Positions 46,601-55,600 of a stretch of DNA of 64,000 nt are shown here, piece by piece. How positions within the stretch are numbered: position 1 is the stretch's first letter; the number at the start of each line of letters is the position of its first letter. The stretch covers positions 55,143,877 through 55,207,876 of the forward strand of contig OV121081.1 of the NCBI GenBank assembly GCA_921293015.1. Direction: 5' to 3'. Below the pieces are notes generated by a model. The model saw only the letters and a list, made by a program, of their open reading frames with translations, had not been told where the DNA came from and ran no database searches. Made by a program: the position numbers and the translations under genes. Origin of the DNA: Phorcus lineatus. Lineage: Eukaryota; Mollusca; Gastropoda; Trochida; Trochidae.

Positions 46601-49600
46601 GGGCGGACAAATGGCAGGTATCATTTAATCCAAATAAAACTGTTTCTATTCGGTTTACTAGAAAATTGCAACCAGTTCAAATGCCAGATTTGACCATGAA
46701 TGATAATACTATTGACTCGGTTCAAAGTCACAAACATTTGGGCCTTACTTTACAACATGACTGTTCTTGGAATGACCATATAAATGAAACTGTTAAAAAG
46801 GTTGCCCCAATGGTTAATTGTCTTAGGAGTCTCAAATATAGATTGAACCGAAAAACATTAGAGATAATGTACAAACAGTTCATTCTTCCTGTATTTGACT
46901 ACTGTAGTCATATATGGGATAACTGTACAAAACAACAAGCAGATATGTTAGAAAAACTTAATCTTGATGCTCTGAGAACTGTGTGTGGTGCCGTCCGTGG
47001 TACGAGTCATGATAAAATATATAAAGAAACAAATTGCAAACCATTAATCCATAGACGATATGTAAACAAATTAAGTTTGTTTTATAGTATGGTTAATAAT
47101 AATACACCAAGTTATCTTAGCAACCTTGTGCCTCATAAGATATCAGATTTTGTTGATTACAATCTTCGCGATGACTCAAAACTTCAGACCATAAACTGTA
47201 AAACAGTAAATTATGCAAAATCCTTCCTTCCTGACACAGTTAAATTATGGAATTCATTACCGATAGAACACAGAAACTCCCCATCTTTATCGACATTCAA
47301 AAAAGCCATAAACACGGAAACTGAAATGCATACTAATTTCGACTTACATTATGGTAGTAGATTTTCTCAAATAATACATTCTCGCCTTAGACTTGAATGC
47401 AGCAACTTAAATGCACACAAGTATGAAAGATTCATATCATCAACTCCCGACTGTTCTTGTGGCCATAACTATGAAGATTCGACCCATTATTTCTTTTCAT
47501 GTCCATTGTTCATGAATATAAGGGAAAATATGTTTTTCTATAACAAAGGTTTTGACCTGAGATCGGTCCTATTTGGAAACCCAAATTGTTCCTCTTATGT
47601 AAATAACGAACTATTGATATCTGTGCACGAATTTATAGATTTAACAGGCAGATTTGCATCGGATCCATAATTGGTATATTTCATTGTTATATTGGTAAAG
47701 CTTGTTGGCGACTATATATTCATATATATTTTTTTTATATACACCATGACATGTTCTTTATCTTGCTGGCGTATGTATAGATAAGTATATATATTCATTA
47801 TACAATCACCATGACATGTTCTATATTTTGTATTTTGGAGCGGTATTAACATAAGCTTCTAGCTTGTTTACCAATCCAGTTCTTTTCTGAAATAAATATG
47901 TTTAAACCATAGAGAGAGAGGGGGAGGGAGAGAATACCTCAGGGAGAGAGAGCGAGGGGGGAGAGATATACCTAAGGGAGATAGAAAGAGGGAGGGAGAG
48001 AATATCTCAGGGAGAGCGAGGGAGGGTGAGAATATCTCAGGGAGTTTGAGTCATTTGCCCGCGTTTTCGATCAGACAATTTGGACTTTTGCCTGTACATT
48101 GCAACTATATTGAGCTGATGTGCAATATGGAAACCACCATTACTTCTCGATATAATAACACTTTTTATGAGGATTCACATAGTTCACACCAACAACATAC
48201 CCCCTTTTATGCCCTTAATATCTTAAGCTTTAATCGGTCTACTCTTGATTGTATTCTTTACCTATAAACCTCAAATAAAATTTTATAATAATAATTTTTG
48301 GAATTTATCAAATTATGCCATACAAATCATTCTTTATGTCTATGATTATTAATATCTTCATATCCTTGTATGCTTGTCCTTATTAAGTTATAAAATCTAC
48401 TTCTCCAGCCCGCCACCAAACAAGACCGATACCATTGCGTTACGGTCTAGAGTCCGTGACTGGAATTGAGGGGGGTGACGTCATACTGGAGTGTGTTTTT
48501 AAAGGGGAGTAAGTAACGTTTTTCAATTAGCCTAAATTTGGCCAAACTATTCGTAATCTCAGTCCACTGATCGGGGTGTTCGAGATTATGACTGGACAGT
48601 AGATGCATTCGAAACTTCTTTTACATCGATTTTCATTTTGATGTAATGCCGTTAAACTTACAATCGGGAGGCAAATTGTCGCTTCCTACGGGCAATGCTT
48701 GCATGTTTACTGCATGAAATTGGCAAGGCAGAGTTTCACATTTCTAGCAATAATGTTGCTTATCAGGGAATTATACCCTTAGAGTCGAATCAGCTGATCT
48801 CATCAGATTTTTAACAAAGAATACAAACAAGGCACCGTGTAATACCGTGTCCATGAGACGAGTGAATGGTGGTATTGTAACTGAAGACTGAAAAGCAGTA
48901 AAGTAAAAAGTACTGTTAAATTCATGGTTTTCTTTAAAAAGTATTAAATGACATTATAAATTGATAATGATTTTATCAAATGAGTTTGTAAATCTTTACT
49001 TTGAGGTTAGGGTTTCTCTTATTTATTTTAATAAGCCAATAGATATTGAAAAAAAGGCATTGAGTAAACCATGACACTATATAAATTTAATGACCGCTGC
49101 AATCGGTTTGTAATACATGCTTCCATATCCTAAACATTATAAATCCATCTTACCAGTTCAGTGGGTAGGGGGGGACTTTGCTCAGTGTTTTGTTTAGAAT
49201 TTTATCCTTGCCATTCTATTTTTACCAATGATGCATAATTTCATAGGTCAAGGTCCAAAAGAAACCATGTTCTCTTACGTTTTCATAACTTAAATTTTGA
49301 TCGTTGTTTTCAGTCCCATTCCAGAGATCAGTTGGAAGAAATTTGGATTCAGCGAACCTGTTGTAAACAGTGGATATATAACCTTAATGAGAAATCAGCT
49401 GGTCTTTTCAAAAGTCCGGGTATCTGACGCTGGAAATTACACATGCGTGGCGAGAAATACAAGGGGAGAGGAGACGAAAACATTTCAGCTTCTCGTAAAA
49501 GGTGAGTAGTTAATCGAGGGTTTTACGCGCATATAAGACATTTTGATTTTAAAAGTCGAAGAAGATCTCATTTACCTTGAAAAACATGTCTGCTTTTTTT

Positions 49601-52600
49601 CGGGTAAAATGTGAGTTGTTAACAAAGGTCCTTACTTAGGCCTACATATCTCATATTTCTGAAATTAAATCTTAATTCATTATTTGTATAATGCTGCATG
49701 TATATGTATATATTTACTTCGGTCAAGTGGAATGTAAACTATTTCTGAGAAGAGTTTATCTTTAAAATGTTTTTATGAGGGGAAATAATTCATAGTTTTA
49801 TTGCATTCAATCCAATTTTTATTAAAATTATAATTGAAAATTGTTCATAATATTCTAAAGATTTGTTTCACCTCGTCAATCACGTTAAATACAACATTAT
49901 TTCTTCTTGTTTGGTGCGAAGCAAGAGCATCCGCCAAAGTAGTCCCAGAAAGCACTACTGCGCTTGCCGGAAGTGACGTCTCACTGAGATGTGCACAACC
50001 TAGCGGCGACATACAGTGGTATATAGACGGAACGTCCTTCAAGAATGTCGGCAAGGGCTTGAATGGTATGTATGTTAAGATTTTAGGATTCTACAAATCG
50101 ATGAAAATGTATCATCCAACATTTTTAAAGTAGGGAAGACAAGATGTTTCAATGGATAATAGATATATCATACTCGTGCTTTTAGGTCAGTCGATTCATT
50201 GGTATCAACCGATCAGCAGGCTTCGATATAATGGAACAACCAATTCAGATATTTCGAATATTATTTTGGAAACCATTTTGATTGAAATTTGCTTCATTCA
50301 AATTTTTAACCTTTGTTATATAATATAATGATACCTGCCATTAAATCATGTTCTCCTTCTATAGAAAGCAACTATCTGAACCTTACTGAAGACAAATCTT
50401 CCCTGACCGTTCATCCCGCCGGAAACAGTACCAACGGAATATGTGTTCAGTGTTACGTCACTGATGATCGCTCATACAGTCTCTACAGCGCATGCGTCAA
50501 ATATGTCGGTGAGTCCATTGATTATGATATTGATTTTATCTCCAACTGTGTCTATTTGAAATTAAGAAAGCGTTCACATATACGTAATTTTTAGGGAATA
50601 TGTATCTATGTTATATTTCTTTAGAATCTGTGGACCAACTGCCAACAACAACACCCTCGATTGATAGTACGACGCCAGCTGCTACGATAGGTAAGCGTAA
50701 CGAAGATGTACATAATTATCAATTCGTGAATAATTGTCGCTTCTTTACAAATTTCATGTTATCCTAAACGAATGACGTAGAGATTTCCTATCATCAGGAA
50801 ATTACTTTTATGCCACACGAGGTGACATGACTATGGTAGATGTATTTGTAATTTGTTTTGGATCATCCTAATGAGTGCTACTCGTTGTATTTCAAACGTA
50901 ATCGGGTCACAATAACGTTAAATTGGCTCCGTCTGCTTAACCAATCAAATTAATCTTAAAATTGGTCGACAAATCATAGTTGCAGATTCTGAAACCCAAC
51001 AGATGCCTGTTTGGATAATAATCCTGGGGACTCTAGCAGGAGTCTTTGTAGTGTCTGCAGCAATCGTCACCATTGTCTTACTCATAAGGTGAGTTAATGT
51101 ATTGTCTGCAGCAAGTGTCACCATTGTCTTACTCATCAGGTGAGTTGATGTAGTGTCTGCAGCAAGTATCACCATTTTCTTACTCATCAGGTGAGTTTAT
51201 GGGTGTCTCACCTGGAAAGCAACATTTGTTATTACAGTAAAAAACCCTTTGAAGTTTCACCGAAGGCAACTTATGTTGTTTTAATGGATTAAAACGTTGG
51301 GTTATAAAGAAATGTGAACTACCTAACGAAATTGACTGATTTTAACTCAGTAATTATATGAACTTTCGCTCACTACTGACTGAAGGCACTGACTACTCAC
51401 TGGTTGACTTTTCGATTTTAACTCACCAATTATCATAGATAGATAATATACCTGGATGTCAAGTTCAAGTTCTTTATTCACTAAAACTTCTCACAGTGGT
51501 ACATTCTTAAATAATCATTAATACATTTATTTTTTTTGCAACGAGGCAACATCATATTTTTTTTAATTTGTTCAGAGATACATTTAATGAATTTACTTAG
51601 TTTGTCAGCAATTGTATAACAATTTTCTGAAATAAGTCTATGAAGTTTAAGGTAATTAGGTTTTTTTCTATTTTCTAATAAACAATTACACTCAAAAATA
51701 TAATGGTACTCATCACCCACTTCACCAGAGTTAGACATCAAACACTTTCTATCATTGTAAGGAATACGATGTCAGCGCCCTACTTCAACAGGGAGTTTAG
51801 TGTATCTGTTACTTGTTCTAAATTTCAAAATAAGTAGTGAAACTTTAGCTGGTTATGAAATATAACCTTCAGCACCAAACATTGGTTTTATACAGTCATA
51901 TATTTTACCTTTAGATGATAACGACTTTTGATATTGCCATTGTGTTATAAACTGATCGGTTAAGATGCCTTCAACTTTAAAGAGGAGCCAATTTCTATTA
52001 ACATAACTCTGATTATACCAAATATATGACAACCCACAATCATCTAAAATCGTTTTTACAAAGTGTAGCCAAGGAGGCTGATATTCAGTACTATTTTCAA
52101 CTGCTAATAATTTGGAATACACCTTACATGAGGGCCTGCCACATCAACAAAATCATCAACATAGATACATTGAAACAGAGCCTGAGCCAGAGTTTCAGTG
52201 AATAAAATGTGGTGTTGATAGTATATGTATATATTTGTTATGTATTTACAATAGAATCCTGGGAATTAATACATAACTGGATGTAAACAAACGTGTCATG
52301 ATTTATTTTACTAACATTTGCATTATTTCATTTATTTACCAATTCACATTTTAGTGTCACTAATGTGGTTAAGATCACATAGATCCTCTATTGTTCGCAA
52401 GATGCAGTCGACCAGTATGTATAGAGATAGGAGTTCTTCAGATTTTCATGTTGTTATTTGCAGACGATATGGCGGTTGTAGACCCTACGGTCATAGGTCT
52501 TCAAAAGAGGTTAGATAAATTAAGTAGATATTGTAATAAATGGCAGCTTAAGGTTAATGTTCCAAAAACTAAAGTAATGGTATTCAGAAAGGCCGGAAAG

Positions 52601-55600
52601 CTGAGGAAATATGAAAAGTTTTTCTTTAACGGTGGTCAGTTGGATATTGTTAGTTCTTATAAATATCTTGGTGTACACTTTTCCAGTTCAGGTTCATGGT
52701 ACATTTCACAGAAGATTCTTTCAGAACAGGCTTTGAAAGTTCTTAGAATTATTCGCTCTAAGTCGTATAATTGTATAAATCTTCCATTTAAAGTTTTATT
52801 GCATATTTTCGATGTCAAAATTTTACCGATTCTTCTGTATGGTACAGAAGTTTGGGGATTCCATCCATCTTCTGACGCTGTCCGAGTCTATGATAATTTT
52901 TGTAAAGATGTTTTGCATCTAGGTAGAACAACGCCTAATTTAGTAGCTCGAGGCGAGCTAGGTAGATATTCTCTCCGAGTTCATCAATATGTAAGAATTA
53001 TCAAATACTGGGTAAGGCTCTTGTTTCAACAGGATAATGTTATTTTAAAAAAAGCTTATGATTATCAGTATAGTTTGGCAGAGGCTGGAAGGAAATGTTG
53101 GGCCTTGAATGTTAAACAATTGTTGTTCAGTTATGGTTTCGGTTATGTGTGGTTAAATCAAGGTGTTGGACATATTAATGTTTTTATTTCTTTATTTAAG
53201 GAAAGGTGTATTGCTATTGATAACCAATTTTTTCTTGAAAGTATTTCAAACTACTCTAAACTCCAGTTATATAGCACTATCAAAATTTAAGTTAAATGTG
53301 AAGATTATATATCGTTGGTTACTATACCAGTGTATCGTATTGCATTGTGTAAATTTCGATGCTCCAACCATAAATTGTTAATTGAGGAGGGAAGAAAGAT
53401 CGGCCTACCTCGCATCCAAAGACTATGTCCATTTTGTATCGTTCAAGTAATTGAATCTGAGTATCATTTTTGTATGGAATGTGACTTTTATGATAATCTT
53501 CGTCGGAGCCTGCTCCCTAAATACTACACTTCATTCCCTACTGTTAGTAAATTTCTGCAGTTGATGTCATCACGAAATAACACTATTGTTAACAATCTGG
53601 CTAAATATGTATTTCTAGCATTCAAGAAACGATCCAGTTTCCTATCATACAACTAGCAATGTATATCATTTTATGGCTCTTCAACTATATTTAATATCAT
53701 GATGCATGTACATGTATAATGGGCCGGTGGCCCCTTTACGGAAATAAACACAGTTTCAATTAAAGTCGACCAGTATAATCCCCTGGTGTGTTGGTTTAAA
53801 CATTACAAATGTTGCTTTTCCGGTAATGAACCAGATTATGTAGTGTCTGCAGCAATCGTCATCACTTTATTACTCATCAGGTGAGTTTATGTAGTGTCTG
53901 CGGAAATCATCATCACTGTCTTACTGAGTTTATGTAGTGTCTACAGCAATCGTCATCAGTGTCTTACTCATCAGGTGAGTATATTCAGTGTCTGCAGCCA
54001 TCGTCATCACTTTATTACTCATCGGGTGAGTTTATGTAGTGTCTGCAGCAATCGTCACCATTGTCTTATACTCATCAGGTGAGTTTATTGGAAACATGCC
54101 ATATTTTGTATTTTTCGGACATCATCTCACCCTAATATGGTGGGGCAGAAAGTAATAATAAATGGTAACATGTAATGTTTCGTGAGATATAGTGATCATC
54201 ATAACTGCCTTAACCCTTCGTCGATAAACTCGAACATTGCCATCGTTCCAGAATAGGCAAAACCTGATCGCGTCTGTAAACAGCACCCTCTCCCAGTCAC
54301 GTCGCTGCCCCCGGCGTACTGTACGTGTCCATCGTATTTCTGCGTTAACGGTGTAAACGGGTCAAATCCATTCCACGGAAGGGGCGGTAGGCTCGTATAC
54401 CAGCCAAACGAAGTCGACAAAGGGTTGTTCTTGTGCTGATTACATTACCGAGCGCCGGTTTTGGAGGTGAATCTGCCTGATGTAGCGACCGCAGTTGTTA
54501 CCCTCGGTCTTCCCGATCTTGGTCTGTCCTGTGTGTGGCCTGTATGCTGGTAGCGTATTAACAGTATTCTGATGATGGTTTGGTTGCAGTTGACGGTTCT
54601 TGCCATTTGACGTTGGGAATTTCCCATAGTGGACATGCCTATCGCTTGGTCACGTTGCGTACTTGGTATACTTTTGGTGTTCTTTATGTTACAGAATGTC
54701 TGCTATTTCCAACAAGTGTATTTATGCAACATTGCTGCACGTGCATCACAAATCATGACTCCAAAACACGTTTTGCACGTGTTTGTGAGTGCACAATCTC
54801 AGTGGCTGCGTTCTTCGTGTAGAGGAAACGATGCAGTTATGATATCATTTCCTGCTTAGAATTTAACCCGTACCGGCCCTCATAAAAAATGAAACCTTCT
54901 TTTGCCTGGGAGTTTATTATTCTCATACTTTTATTCATATCATCACGAAGAAATCATATCAGTCCGAGGCCTCGCTGTTCTCTCACTGCTAAGAGGTTGT
55001 TCAACTCTTATATATGATGTGGTTATGATACGGGGTCCTTGTAAAACCTACAGAGAATCATTATTGGTACGATATATGCAAAATCATTTGATGCATTAGT
55101 GGTATCAAAATGTTAGAAGAGTTTCAATTGAAATAGTGTCATCATTAGCCAATAGGAAAAGAATATATTTAGGAGAGTTCAACAAACTCTGCAGGGAGAT
55201 CATGAGGCAACATGTTTTTTATCTGTATATATGTTTTACTATATTTTTTAAATGTTTGCATTATCATTAAATTTGTTTATGATGGGCGAATCTGTGTCAC
55301 CCATATTTTCACTTTTACAATCCCTTGCAATGTCGCAAATGCATGTACGCTTTTTCTAAACTCAATTTACTCACTGAATGCATGTACTGTAGGAAAAAGA
55401 TGATGCCCTTTCTTGAAAAGTTTCTTTTTCATTACCCGCCAGGGGCTAGACAACTTTTTTTTGCAGTAGACTGTTCTACACGCAGGAAAGTTTGGATACA
55501 ATGCTTCAACGAATTTTATTGATGTACCACCCACGGTTCGCTAGATCAGCCGATTCTTGCAGGTTTCACCACAGTGATTAACCACTATAGTGTTTTTTTC

